From JAKQIM01 sp029557965 (GTDB taxonomy: Bacteria > Chloroflexota > Anaerolineae > Anaerolineales > UBA4823): a stretch of DNA of 64,000 nt. This document shows positions 32,667 to 42,219 of the stretch, piece by piece (position 1 is the stretch's first letter; each line of letters starts with the position of its first letter). A model generated the notes under the pieces. The model searched no databases and was not told where the DNA came from. It saw nothing but the letters and a program-made list of their open reading frames with translations. Position numbers and translations under genes: made by a program. The DNA is taken from contig DAOQUL010000004.1 of assembly GCA_035341015.1 (NCBI GenBank), forward strand, positions 58,051 to 122,050, in the 5' to 3' direction.

Positions 32667-33842
32667 TCACTTCAGCGCATGCTTCATTCGCTGCAAGGCT
32701 TCGGTCAGCGTGGCACGTGAGCAGCCAAAATTGAGGCGAACAAAATCTTCGCCGCCATGTCCGAAGGTTGCCCCCTTGTTCAACGCCACCCGCGCGTTTT
32801 TAATGAAGAACTCGTACGGGTCTGGAGCAAGGCCCAACTCGCGACAATCTAACCAGGCCAGGTAAGTGCCCTCAGGTTTTGCCATCTGGATGCCGGGCAG
32901 CTCTGCCCTGACATAGTCATACAAGAAATCCCGGTTTGCCTCCAGGTAGGGCAGCAGTTGGTCCAGCCATTCTTGCCCATCCTGGTAAGCAGCCAGGCCG
33001 GCAGCCAGCCCCATGGCATTGACCCAGCCCACCAGGCCTTCTCCGGCATGGATCAATTTGTTCCGCAGCTCTGCATTTTGAACGATGGCAAAGGAACACT
33101 GCAACCCGGCGATATTAAAGGTCTTGCTTGGGGCCATCAGGGTGATCGTATTCTGGGCGATCTCAGGGCTCAAAGAGGCGATGGGGATATGCTGTTGGCC
33201 GCGGTAGAGCAAGTCACAATGGATCTCGTCTGAGCAGATCAACACCCCATGACGCAGGCAGATTTCTGCCATTCGCTCCAATTCGTCCTGCCGAAAAACC
33301 CTCCCCACCGGGTTATGGGGGTTGCACAAAATGAACAGGCGGGTTTGCTCAGTGATGGCAGCTTCAAAAGCATCAAAATCGATTTCATACCGCCCATCGG
33401 GGAGGCGCAGCAAGGGATTATCCTGGCGCGCAATGTGCGCGTTTTGGGCCACGCTCAAGAAAGGTGGGTAAACGGGCGTCTGGATCAACACGCCGCTCTG
33501 AGGATCGGTCAACGCGTGACAGGCCAGGTTAAAGCCGGTCACCACGCCAGGGATGAAGATCAGGTCATCCACAGAAATATGCCACCCGTACAACCGCTCC
33601 ATGCGCGCCACCAAAACCTGGCTCAGGTCAGCCTGGACGCCAGGCCCGCCAAAGGCACTGGGATAGCCGAAAATCCCATGCGCCACCTGGGCTTGAAGGG
33701 TTTGGATGACCGCATCGGGGGCCAAAAAATCCATATCTGCCACCCACAGCGGTAAGACATCCCCATCATACCGCTCCCATTTCAGGCTGCCGGTACCGCG
33801 CCGCTCAGGCGTATGGTCGAAATCGTAAATCCTTGTCATCAT
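32667..33842 (-). CDS. PatB/MalY-type PLP-dependent C-S beta-lyase or aminotransferase
   Basis: About 391 residues. MalY/PatB features are the N-terminal RRGTGSLKWERYD with LPLWVADMDFLAPDAV, then ILCNPHNPVGRVF, CSDEIHCDLLY and the PLP lysine in LMAPSKTFNIAGLQCSF. Such enzymes cleave cystathionine or cysteine (C-S beta-lyase), yielding homocysteine or sulfide, pyruvate and ammonia; some act as aminotransferases. Proximity to the cysK-cysE region (about 6 kb) is compatible with sulfur amino acid metabolism but is not operonic. The start ATG at 33842 follows AGAGGAGTGAGCTTC; a second ATG lies immediately after it. Longer readings add a segment without a ribosome site. Confidence 0.87.
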   Translation of the reverse strand: MMTRIYDFDHTPERRGTGSLKWERYDGDVLPLWVADMDFLAPDAVIQTLQAQVAHGIFGYPSAFGGPGVQADLSQVLVARMERLYGWHISVDDLIFIPGVVTGFNLACHALTDPQSGVLIQTPVYPPFLSVAQNAHIARQDNPLLRLPDGRYEIDFDAFEAAITEQTRLFILCNPHNPVGRVFRQDELERMAEICLRHGVLICSDEIHCDLLYRGQQHIPIASLSPEIAQNTITLMAPSKTFNIAGLQCSFAIVQNAELRNKLIHAGEGLVGWVNAMGLAAGLAAYQDGQEWLDQLLPYLEANRDFLYDYVRAELPGIQMAKPEGTYLAWLDCRELGLAPDPYEFFIKNARVALNKGATFGHGGEDFVRLNFGCSRATLTEALQRMKHALK

Positions 33843-34076
33843 GAAGCTCACTCCTCTAGATCGGTCACAGAATAGAAAATAATTGTACCCGCGTTTCATT
33901 TCACCGTTGTCATGCGATTATTCACACCATTTCATAGGATAAAAATCACCTTCGCATTACACCACCTAGGCGGGGCACTCTTTTAGGGTAAAATACATGC
34001 AACTTACGATTGTTCATGCTTAAGGGCGTTCCTTATCCATGAACAGTTGTCACATACTTTAAAAGGGAGAGCTGCT

Positions 34077-35018
34077 ATGTCAAATTGGAAAGTCCTGATT
34101 ACCGATGGCCTGTCTTCGAAGGGACAGAACATCTTAAGTGCCGCCTGCCAGGTAGACGACAAGAACGACATCTCTGCTGAAGATCTGCTCAAGGTAATCG
34201 GCGAGTATGACGCTTTGATCGTCCGCAGCCGCACCAAGGTTACGCCTGAGGTATTTGAGGCCGCCAAGAAGCTCAAAGTGGTCGGACGCGCCGGGGTTGG
34301 CGTGGATAACATCAACCTGGCGGCAGCCGCGGCCCACAATGTGCGCGTGGTCAATGCCCCCAAGTCAACTTCAGTGGCTGTGGCCGAACTGGCCCTGAGC
34401 CTGATGCTGGCCCTGGCACATTCCATCACCACATCCGACGCCTCCATGAAAAGCGGCCAGTGGCTGAAGAAGGAACTGAAAGGCGTTGAGCTAGACGGCA
34501 AGACCCTGGGCATTATTGGGACGGGGAACATCGGCTCTGCGCTGGCCAAACGCGCCGTGGCAATGGGCATGACCGTGCTCGGTTATGACAAGCTTCGCAC
34601 TTCGGATGAAATCCGCAGCCTGGGCTTTGAGCCCGTCTCGCTGGATGAGCTGTATGCGCGCTCGGATTACATCAGCCTGCACATTCCATTGACCGATGAA
34701 AGCCGCAACATGATCAACGGGCAGACCATTGCCCAGATGAAGCGCGGCGTGCGCATCATCTGCACAGCCCGCGGCAACATCATCGACGAAACCGCCCTGC
34801 TGGCAGCCCTCGAATCGGGCCAGGTAGCCGGCGTGGGCCTGGATGTTTACGCCAAGGAACCGCCTGGCTTGACCGCCCTGGTAGCCCATCCCAAAGTTGT
34901 CGCCACGCCGCACATCGGCGCCCAGACCGCCGAGGCCCAGGTTCGGGCAGCAGAAGACATTGCTTCTGAAATCCTGGCGGCACTGCGCGGTGAGCCGCTG
35001 CGCTGGAAAGTTGTCTAG
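34077..35018 (+). CDS. D-2-hydroxyacid dehydrogenase, phosphoglycerate dehydrogenase-like
   Basis: A 313-residue NAD-dependent enzyme. The catalytic domain begins WKVLITDGLSSKG; the NAD motif is GKTLGIIGTGNIGSALAKRA, the catalytic Arg lies in GVRIICTARGNIIDE, the Glu in VYAKEPPG, and the His in VVATPHIGAQTAEAQ. It most resembles the SerA core (oxidation of 3-phosphoglycerate for serine synthesis) and lacks the ACT regulatory domain and the intervening domain. Some short homologues use other hydroxyacids, so SerA is likely but not proven. Serine would feed CysE and CysK further downstream. AAAAGGGAGAGCTGCT precedes ATG 34077. Confidence 0.85.
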   Translation: MSNWKVLITDGLSSKGQNILSAACQVDDKNDISAEDLLKVIGEYDALIVRSRTKVTPEVFEAAKKLKVVGRAGVGVDNINLAAAAAHNVRVVNAPKSTSVAVAELALSLMLALAHSITTSDASMKSGQWLKKELKGVELDGKTLGIIGTGNIGSALAKRAVAMGMTVLGYDKLRTSDEIRSLGFEPVSLDELYARSDYISLHIPLTDESRNMINGQTIAQMKRGVRIICTARGNIIDETALLAALESGQVAGVGLDVYAKEPPGLTALVAHPKVVATPHIGAQTAEAQVRAAEDIASEILAALRGEPLRWKVV

Positions 35019-35022
35019 TCTG

Positions 35023-36531
35023 ATGACCACTGACCCCAAGCTTGAAAAGCTAAAACAGATCCTTAACGAGATTGCCGATCTCGATAATGCTGCGTCACTC
35101 TTGCATTGGGATATGCAGTGTTACATGCCCCAAGAGGGTGCGGAGGCGCGCGGCAACCAAATCGCCACCATCGGGCGCCTGGCTCACGAAAACCGCACAT
35201 CAGAGGTGCTCGGTAAACTGCTCGACGACCTGGCCCCCTTTGCTGCCCAGGGCGACCCAGATTCAGACGATGTCCGGCTGATCCAAGTGACCAAGCGCCA
35301 GTATGATAAAGCCACCAAAGTGCCCATCGACCTGGTGGTGGAATTCAGCCAGGTCACGTCCAGCGCCCACCAGGTATGGGAGCAGGCGCGTGCCAATAAT
35401 GATTTCGAGAGCTTTAGACCCTCGCTGGAGAAAATCTTTGAGCTGCGCCGGCGCTTTGCCGACTGCTTTGCACCCTACGACCATGTTTATGACCCGCTGC
35501 TGGACGAATTTGAACCAGGGCTGAAAACCGCCGATGTCAAGGCGATCTTCGAGGCCCTGCGCCCCCGGCAGGTCGAACTGCTGCAAGCGATCAAGGCCCG
35601 CCCGCAGGTAGAGGATGCCTTCTTGCATCAGCAGTACGAAGACGCAAAGCAGTGGGATTTTGGTGTGCAGGTGCTCAACCAGATCGGCTATGATTGGAAG
35701 CGCAGCCGCCAAGACCGCGCCGCCCACCCCTTCACCACAAACTTCAGCATCAACGATGTGCGCATCACCACCCGCATCATCCCCGATAACCTGGGGTCTG
35801 CCTTGTTCAGCACCCTGCACGAGGGCGGGCACGCCATGTACGAGCTGGGTGTCAACCAACACTACGAGCGCACGCCCCTGGCTGGCGGCACATCATTGGC
35901 GATTCACGAGTCGCAGTCACGCATGTGGGAAAACCTGGTCGGACGGTCGCTGCCGTTCTGGCAGCATTTCTACCCCCGCCTGCAGCAAACTTTCCCGGCA
36001 CAGTTGGGCAATGTTTCGCTGGAAGCCTTCTACAAAGGCGTTAACAAGGTAGAGCCATCTCTGATCCGCGTGGAAGCAGATGAAGCCACCTACAACATGC
36101 ACGTGATGCTGCGCCTGGAATTAGAGATTGCCGTGTTAGAAGGCAAGCTGGCGGTCAAAGACCTGCCGGAAGCCTGGAACGCCCGCATGCAAGAATACCT
36201 GGGCCTGACGCCCCCCAACGATAGCAAGGGTGTCCTCCAAGACGTGCATTGGTCGGGAGGCATGATCGGTTACTTCTCTACCTATGCCCTTGGGAACCTC
36301 GTCTCGGGCCAGCTTTGGGAGTGCATCAACACAGACATTCCCGATCTGCCCGATCAAATCCGTCGCGGTGAGTTCGCTGCCCTGCGCGGCTGGTTGACTG
36401 AAAAGGTGCACCAGTATGGCTCAAAATACGAGCCGCAAGAACTGGTCAAACGGATCACCGGCACCAAGATCGACCCGGCGCCCTACCTGCGTTATCTGAC
36501 GGAGAAGTATCGCTCGATCTACGGGTTCTAA
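35023..36531 (+). CDS. M32 family carboxypeptidase Taq
   Basis: A 502-residue zinc metallocarboxypeptidase. The motif TLHEGGHAMYELG has His266, Glu267 and His270; the downstream ESQSRMWENLVGRS carries the HES/Glu region typical of M32 (AIHESQSR). The C-terminal DVHWSGGMIGYFSTYALGNL is also diagnostic. It removes C-terminal residues from peptides in the cytoplasm. The start ATG at 35023 lies five bases after the previous stop, so the two genes share an operon. Starts further upstream overlap the dehydrogenase gene and are rejected. Confidence 0.93.
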   Translation: MTTDPKLEKLKQILNEIADLDNAASLLHWDMQCYMPQEGAEARGNQIATIGRLAHENRTSEVLGKLLDDLAPFAAQGDPDSDDVRLIQVTKRQYDKATKVPIDLVVEFSQVTSSAHQVWEQARANNDFESFRPSLEKIFELRRRFADCFAPYDHVYDPLLDEFEPGLKTADVKAIFEALRPRQVELLQAIKARPQVEDAFLHQQYEDAKQWDFGVQVLNQIGYDWKRSRQDRAAHPFTTNFSINDVRITTRIIPDNLGSALFSTLHEGGHAMYELGVNQHYERTPLAGGTSLAIHESQSRMWENLVGRSLPFWQHFYPRLQQTFPAQLGNVSLEAFYKGVNKVEPSLIRVEADEATYNMHVMLRLELEIAVLEGKLAVKDLPEAWNARMQEYLGLTPPNDSKGVLQDVHWSGGMIGYFSTYALGNLVSGQLWECINTDIPDLPDQIRRGEFAALRGWLTEKVHQYGSKYEPQELVKRITGTKIDPAPYLRYLTEKYRSIYGF

Positions 36532-36565
36532 ACCCCGTGATCCTGTTTTGAGTAAGCCGCCCAGT

Positions 36566-37624
36566 ATGAAAACGCGCCTCGCCACCCTGCTTTTGCTGGT
36601 ATTGGCCGTCCTGCTGGGCGGCTGCTCTGGTTTAACTGGCCCCGACCTGCCCACCCCCATCCCTACCGAGTACCTGCCCACGGTGGTGGCAGTGACGGCC
36701 CAAGCTGCCCAGCGGGCAGCTACAGAAACAGCCCTGCCTTTGTTGGCCACTGGCATAACCCAAGCCCGGCCCACCAACCCAGCCCCATCAACGCCCAACC
36801 CTACCCCGGCTTCAGCCAGCCCCAGCATCACCCCGGCGACGAGCCTTGCGCCAACCGATACCCCCACCTCCGCCCTGCCAACCCCTTCGCCCACCAACAC
36901 ACGCCGCCCAAGCCAAACCCCCACCGTGACCATGACGCCTGGCATTCCTCTGGCGGATATCCAGATCTACTCGCTCGGCCCCATGTCAAAGGTTATCAGC
37001 CCGCTGTTGGTAGGTGCAACGATCAACACCGTGCCTGGAGGGTATTACGTGGTTGAACTGTGGATTGAGCCGCTGAGCACAGGCCAACAGCCCCGCCTGC
37101 TGCTGCGCGATCTGCACAATTTTGTCAGTGAGCCGTTATCATTTATTTACCTTGCTGATGAATATGAATTTGAGCTGTCGCGATTGTCTGAAGTAGGGCA
37201 GCTTCGTATCAGCACTTTTGACGCCCAAGACCGCCCAGTTGCCGTTGCGTCGGTAGACCTGCTGCTGCTGCAAGTAGGTGAGAATGAAATCAATCCACCC
37301 GGCGACCTGATGCAGCCCATCGTCATCCGAGAGCCGGCCCCCAACCACCTGATCCAAGGGGGTAAGCTCACCATCAGCGGCCTGGCTCGCCTCAGCGAGA
37401 TCTCGATCTTAAATATTGAGTTGGTCACTACCAATGGCAAAGTGGTAGGTACCAGCGACATCTACCTCACCGGCGGAGAAGACGGCAACTATGCTGCTTT
37501 TAACAGCACGATAAATTACCTGGTCACTGAGACGACCTGGGCGCGCCTGATCGTCAAAGAGACCGGCCGGCGCATTGTGGGTATCCGGCAGCTAGCCAGC
37601 TTCGAGATTCTGCTCAGCCCGTAA
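36566..37624 (+). CDS. Uncharacterised lipoprotein with Thr/Pro-rich linker
   Basis: A 352-residue protein. MKTRLATLLLLVLAVLLGGC is a signal peptide with a canonical lipobox (Cys20). Residues about 25-125 are low-complexity Pro/Thr/Ser/Ala with a tandem feel, a flexible spacer common in this lineage. The C-terminal 220 residues (about LADIQIYSLGPMSKVISPL onwards) look beta-rich and may form two immunoglobulin-like sandwich domains, the second starting near HLIQGGKLTISGLARLSEI. No enzyme motif was recognised, so surface binding is the best guess. It starts 34 bases after the M32 gene; the TTG at 36548 is a weaker start. Confidence 0.75.
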   Translation: MKTRLATLLLLVLAVLLGGCSGLTGPDLPTPIPTEYLPTVVAVTAQAAQRAATETALPLLATGITQARPTNPAPSTPNPTPASASPSITPATSLAPTDTPTSALPTPSPTNTRRPSQTPTVTMTPGIPLADIQIYSLGPMSKVISPLLVGATINTVPGGYYVVELWIEPLSTGQQPRLLLRDLHNFVSEPLSFIYLADEYEFELSRLSEVGQLRISTFDAQDRPVAVASVDLLLLQVGENEINPPGDLMQPIVIREPAPNHLIQGGKLTISGLARLSEISILNIELVTTNGKVVGTSDIYLTGGEDGNYAAFNSTINYLVTETTWARLIVKETGRRIVGIRQLASFEILLSP

Positions 37625-37665
37625 TCTTCGGTATAATTAAAAAAATCACTTCAAGGAGAGTCCAA

Positions 37666-38997
<1,332 letters not shown>

Positions 38998-39008
38998 CCC
39001 AACATCTA

Positions 39009-39036
39009 TTGACAATTTGGCCTTCCTGGATATAAT
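39009..39036 (+). promoter_or_regulatory. Consensus promoter of the cysK leader
   Basis: A perfect TTGACA (39009-39014), 16-base spacer and perfect TATAAT (39031-39036). Transcription should begin near 39043, about 240 bases upstream of cysK. Confidence 0.85.
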
Positions 39037-39077
39037 TGCCACTAGAATTGTCCTAAATACACAGACGGAGTATCCTG

Positions 39078-39113
39078 ATGTTAACTTGCATGTGTCTGAG
39101 GCGGGGTTGGTAG
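39078..39113 (+). CDS. Candidate cysteine leader peptide (11 codons)
   Basis: ATG at 39078 opens MLTCMCLRRGW followed by TAG (39111-39113). GACGGAG lies seven bases upstream as a ribosome site. Two of the first six residues are Cys (TGC, TGT), an abundance expected for a leader peptide that senses Cys-tRNA. It lies downstream of a consensus promoter and upstream of a structured leader ending in a terminator-like stem before cysK. Regulation by a Cys-codon uORF is known for actinobacterial cysteine genes; for this gene it is inferred. Confidence 0.6.
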   Translation: MLTCMCLRRGW

Positions 39114-39130
39114 CCACCTCCTTGCTTTAG

Positions 39131-39260
39131 ACCCAACCGGGAAACCGGACGACCAACAGCTAAACAAGAAGGTGGTTGCAGCCCCGCATGTCAATGCGGA
39201 AGGTTGGCAGGCTTTTGCTGCCATGGCTTGCGCCACCTTTTTTGGTGCCTGTTGGTCGTT
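39131..39260 (+). promoter_or_regulatory. Structured attenuator-like leader upstream of cysK
   Basis: Nested pairing is visible. A GNRA hairpin CCGG-GAAA-CCGG is at 39137-39148. An outer 11-bp stem ACGACCAACAG (39149-39159) / CTGTTGGTCGT (39249-39259) encloses AAGGTGG (39169-39175) / CCACCTT (39233-39239), which is followed by six Ts. Inside lie CCGCAT-GTCA-ATGCGG (39184-39199) and TGGCAG/CTGCCA (39205-39223). Upstream bases at 39105-39118 (GTTGGT and CCACCT, around the uORF stop) can instead pair with ACCAAC or AGGTGG, giving mutually exclusive folds. Confidence 0.6.
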
Positions 39261-39286
39261 TTATTTTAATCAAAGGAAAAACTAGC

Positions 39287-40219
39287 ATGAAAATCGCAAA
39301 TAACGTCACAGACTTGATCGGCAACACCCCCCTGGTACGCATCCAACGCCTGGCAGATGGGCTGCCGGCCCAGGTGATTGCCAAGTTAGAATTTTTCAAC
39401 CCGGCCCATTCGGTCAAAGACCGCATTGGCGCCGCCATGATCGCCGCGGCTGAAGAGGCCGGGCAAATTGGGCCAGATACCATCATCGTCGAGCCAACCA
39501 GCGGCAACACGGGCATTGCCCTGGCGATGGTGTGCGCTGCCAAGGGTTATAAATGCGTCTTGACCATGCCCGACTCGATGAGCAAAGAACGCCGCATGCT
39601 GTTGAGGGCGTACGGCGCAGAGCTGATCTTAACCCCGGGGAGCGAGGGCATGGGCGGCGCCATTCGCAAAGCAGAAGAACTGGCAGCCTCAGACCCGCGC
39701 TGCTTCATCCCCATGCAGTTCAAAAATCCCGCCAACCCCAATGTTCACCGCCTCACTACCGCCGAAGAGATCTGGCGTGACACTGATGGGCAGGCCGATA
39801 TCTTGGTGGCAGGTGTGGGCACGGGCGGCACGATAACCGGCGTGGGCGAGGCCCTGAAGGCCCGCAAACCTTCGTTCCGCGTGGTGGCAGTTGAGCCAGA
39901 TGCATCGGCTGTGCTCTCAGGCGCGCCCAAAGGCCCCCACATGATCCAGGGCATCGGGGCCGGGTTTATCCCTGAGGTGCTCAATACCCAGGTGATCGAC
40001 GAGATCGTGCGCGTCAAGAATGAAGATGCCTTTGAAACCGCCCGGCGCATGGCAAAGGAAGAAGGGCTTCTGGTGGGCATCTCATCGGGTGCCGCCACCT
40101 GGGCCGCTTTGCAAGTGGCATCTCGCCCCGAAAACGCCTCCAAGCTGATCGTGGTCATCATCCCATCCTTTGGCGAGCGCTATTTGAGCACTGCCTTATT
40201 CGCAAACTTAGGAGAATAG
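39287..40219 (+). CDS. cysK: Cysteine synthase A
   Basis: A 310-residue O-acetylserine sulfhydrylase. PLP Lys44 lies in NPAHSVKDRIG; EPTSGNTGIALA binds the substrate carboxylate, GVGTGGTITGVGEALK cradles the phosphate, and the C-terminal GISSGAATWAAL is conserved. It makes cysteine from O-acetylserine and sulfide. The ATG at 39287 with CAAAGGAAAAACTAGC upstream gives the standard N-terminus; earlier in-frame codons read through the leader structure. CysE follows three bases after the stop, so substrate supply and use are coregulated, probably through the leader upstream. Confidence 0.96.
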   Translation: MKIANNVTDLIGNTPLVRIQRLADGLPAQVIAKLEFFNPAHSVKDRIGAAMIAAAEEAGQIGPDTIIVEPTSGNTGIALAMVCAAKGYKCVLTMPDSMSKERRMLLRAYGAELILTPGSEGMGGAIRKAEELAASDPRCFIPMQFKNPANPNVHRLTTAEEIWRDTDGQADILVAGVGTGGTITGVGEALKARKPSFRVVAVEPDASAVLSGAPKGPHMIQGIGAGFIPEVLNTQVIDEIVRVKNEDAFETARRMAKEEGLLVGISSGAATWAALQVASRPENASKLIVVIIPSFGERYLSTALFANLGE

Positions 40220-40222
40220 CTT

Positions 40223-41002
40223 ATGGAAGCCAAGACGTTAGGCTCACTCTCAACCAGCCCTGCCCGGCGCAAACCCGGCCTTTTGCAGACGCTCAGGCAA
40301 GATATCCAGGCCATCTTTGAACGCGACCCGGCGGCACGCAGTACGCTCGAAGTGCTGTTGAATTACCCCGGCCTGCATGCCTTGTGGGGGCACCGCCTGT
40401 CGCATTGGCTATGGACGCACCGCCTCAAACTCTTGGGGCGCATGGTATCGCAATTGGTGCGCGGCCTGACCGGCATTGAAATCCACCCCGGCGCTACCGT
40501 GGGCGAGGGGTTCTTCATCGATCACGGCATGGGCGTAGTGATCGGCGAAACAGCCGAGATCGGCAGCCAGGTCACCCTGTACCACGGTGTGACCCTGGGC
40601 GGCACCAGCCTGCAGAAAGGCAAGCGTCACCCAACCATCGGCGACCGGGTAGTAATTGGCGCAGGTGCCAAAGTGTTAGGGGCCATCACCATCGGTGCAG
40701 ACAGTCGTATTGGGGCCAACGCCGTGGTGGTCAAGCCAGTACCGCCGAATTCGGTGGTGGTGGGCGTGCCAGGGCAGATCGTTTCGCGCAGCAAGCCGCA
40801 CCGTTCCTCCGACGCCCCCGACCTGAACCATACCGCCCTACCGGACCTGATGGGGACCACACTGCCCGCGCTTATGCAGCGCGTTGAGGCCCTTGAAAAC
40901 CGTCTGAATGGGCACGAGACCACCCCTGCCCTACATGCAGACCACGTTCACGTTCACGCGCCACAATTTGGCGCCTGGCGCGGGGAGGATTTCTCGATAT
41001 AA
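40223..41002 (+). CDS. cysE: Serine O-acetyltransferase
   Basis: A 259-residue enzyme that acetylates serine with acetyl-CoA, the first step of cysteine synthesis. The N-terminal helical domain (about 20-75, DIQAIFERDPAARSTLEVLL) leads to a left-handed beta-helix with IEIHPGATVGEGFFIDHGMG (catalytic His), VVIGETAEIG and HPTIGDRVVIGAGAKVLG. The C-terminus extends past the helix into a His-rich tail (HADHVHVHAP) and does not end with the usual Ile that docks into CysK; the last residues DFSI do end in Ile, so complex formation remains possible. It is translationally close to cysK. Confidence 0.95.
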   Translation: MEAKTLGSLSTSPARRKPGLLQTLRQDIQAIFERDPAARSTLEVLLNYPGLHALWGHRLSHWLWTHRLKLLGRMVSQLVRGLTGIEIHPGATVGEGFFIDHGMGVVIGETAEIGSQVTLYHGVTLGGTSLQKGKRHPTIGDRVVIGAGAKVLGAITIGADSRIGANAVVVKPVPPNSVVVGVPGQIVSRSKPHRSSDAPDLNHTALPDLMGTTLPALMQRVEALENRLNGHETTPALHADHVHVHAPQFGAWRGEDFSI

Positions 41003-41003
41003 T

Positions 41004-41050
41004 GTGAGTTCGGGACAAGGGGTTCCGCCAACCTGAACTCACGTTATAAT
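41004..41050 (+). promoter_or_regulatory. Hairpin and -10 element ahead of moeB
   Basis: GTGAGTTCGGG (41004-41014) pairs with CCTGAACTCAC (41032-41042) with one G-T pair. A perfect TATAAT follows at 41045-41050, and the ATG is ten bases later, so a transcript from it would have almost no leader. The inverted repeat covers the expected -35 region; it could be an operator or the weak terminator of cysE. Confidence 0.5.
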
Positions 41051-41060
41051 ACACAATTGT

Positions 41061-42215
41061 ATGGCTACCGGCCTCTCTCATGAAGAAATCTTGCGCTACT
41101 CGCGCCACCTGCTCATCCCCGAAATTGGATTAGAAGGCCAGTGCAGGCTCAAACACACCTCGGTTCTGGTAGTGGGGGCGGGCGGGTTGGGGTCTCCGGC
41201 AGCCCTGTACCTTGCGGCTGCCGGGGTTGGGCATATTGGCCTGGTAGATTACGACCGGGTGGAGTTTTCTAACCTGCAGCGCCAGGTCATCCACGGCACA
41301 TCCACATTGAACCAGCTTAAGGTGGATTCAGCTCGCAGCCGCATGCTAGACTTGAACCCAGGCATCCAGGTAGACGCTTACCCAGAGCCCCTCACTTCGG
41401 CCAACGCCCGCCAGGTGGCTGCAGATTACGATCTGATCCTGGATGCCAGCGACAACTTCCCGACCCGCTACCTGACCAATGACCTGTGCGTTCTGACGGG
41501 CAAGCCCAATGTTTACGGGGCCATCTACCGCTTCGAAGGCCAGGTCAGCGTGTTTGACGCCCGCTGCGGGCCGTGCTACCGTTGTCTCTTCCCTGCGCCG
41601 CCTCCTCCTGGGCTGGCACCCTCTTGCGGCGACAGCGGCGTGTTGGGGGTGCTACCTGGCACCATCGGAACCTTGCAAGCCACCGAGGCCATTAAGCTGT
41701 TATTGGGCATCGGCGAGCCGCTGGTGGGCAAGCTGCTGCTCTACAACGCCCTTGAAATGTCGTTTGAATTCATCAGGCTGCACAAAAATCCGGGCTGTAA
41801 GGTTTGCGGAACCGACCCGAGCGTGAGCGAGCTGATGGATTATGAGGCTTTTTGCGGTGTGCCAGGCCATGGCCCTGAAACCGGCTCAGCCGGGCCAGAA
41901 TGGGATATCACCGCCAGCGAACTGGACGAACGCCTGCGGCGCGGCGAAACGCTCTGCCTGGTGGATGTACGCGAGCCGCATGAGCTGGCGATCTCCAGCT
42001 TACCGGGAGCCCGGGTAATCCCCTTGGGCCAGTTGGCCGCCCGCATATCAGAGCTGGACCCAAGCCAAGAAATTGTCTTGTTCTGCAAGGCCGGCATCCG
42101 CTCTAAGCGCGCCCTCGAGCTGATGGCCGGGGCCGGATTTCACAAACTCAAAAACTTGAAAGGCGGCATCAATGCCTGGGCCAGAGAAGTGGATCCCAGC
42201 CTGCCGATCTATTGA
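41061..42215 (+). CDS. MoeB/ThiF-type adenylyltransferase with C-terminal rhodanese domain
   Basis: A 384-residue two-domain protein. Residues about 1-265 are an E1-like adenylyltransferase: VVGAGGLGSPAALYLAAAG binds ATP, VEFSNLQRQVIH supplies the Arg finger, and CGPCYRC with CKVC forms the zinc site. Residues about 280-384 are a rhodanese domain with active-site CKAGIRS. This MoeZ/MoeBR architecture adenylates and then sulfurates the C-terminus of small ubiquitin-like carriers (MoaD, ThiS, CysO). Placed after cysK-cysE it may provide sulfur for cysteine, molybdopterin or thiamine; no carrier protein gene is in view. Confidence 0.92.
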   Translation: MATGLSHEEILRYSRHLLIPEIGLEGQCRLKHTSVLVVGAGGLGSPAALYLAAAGVGHIGLVDYDRVEFSNLQRQVIHGTSTLNQLKVDSARSRMLDLNPGIQVDAYPEPLTSANARQVAADYDLILDASDNFPTRYLTNDLCVLTGKPNVYGAIYRFEGQVSVFDARCGPCYRCLFPAPPPPGLAPSCGDSGVLGVLPGTIGTLQATEAIKLLLGIGEPLVGKLLLYNALEMSFEFIRLHKNPGCKVCGTDPSVSELMDYEAFCGVPGHGPETGSAGPEWDITASELDERLRRGETLCLVDVREPHELAISSLPGARVIPLGQLAARISELDPSQEIVLFCKAGIRSKRALELMAGAGFHKLKNLKGGINAWAREVDPSLPIY

Positions 42216-42219
42216 ACTT

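Noticed and set aside
39078..39260. A known riboswitch such as SAM or cobalamin type
   Set aside because: No conserved SAM-I, SAM-II or B12-box sequence was seen.
39043..39286. A T-box (tRNA-Cys-sensing) leader upstream of cysK
   Set aside because: An AGTA and an AAGGTGG segment superficially fit, but there is no GGTGGNACCGCG T-box sequence and no TGC specifier in a convincing Stem I loop. The Cys-rich uORF explains the region better.
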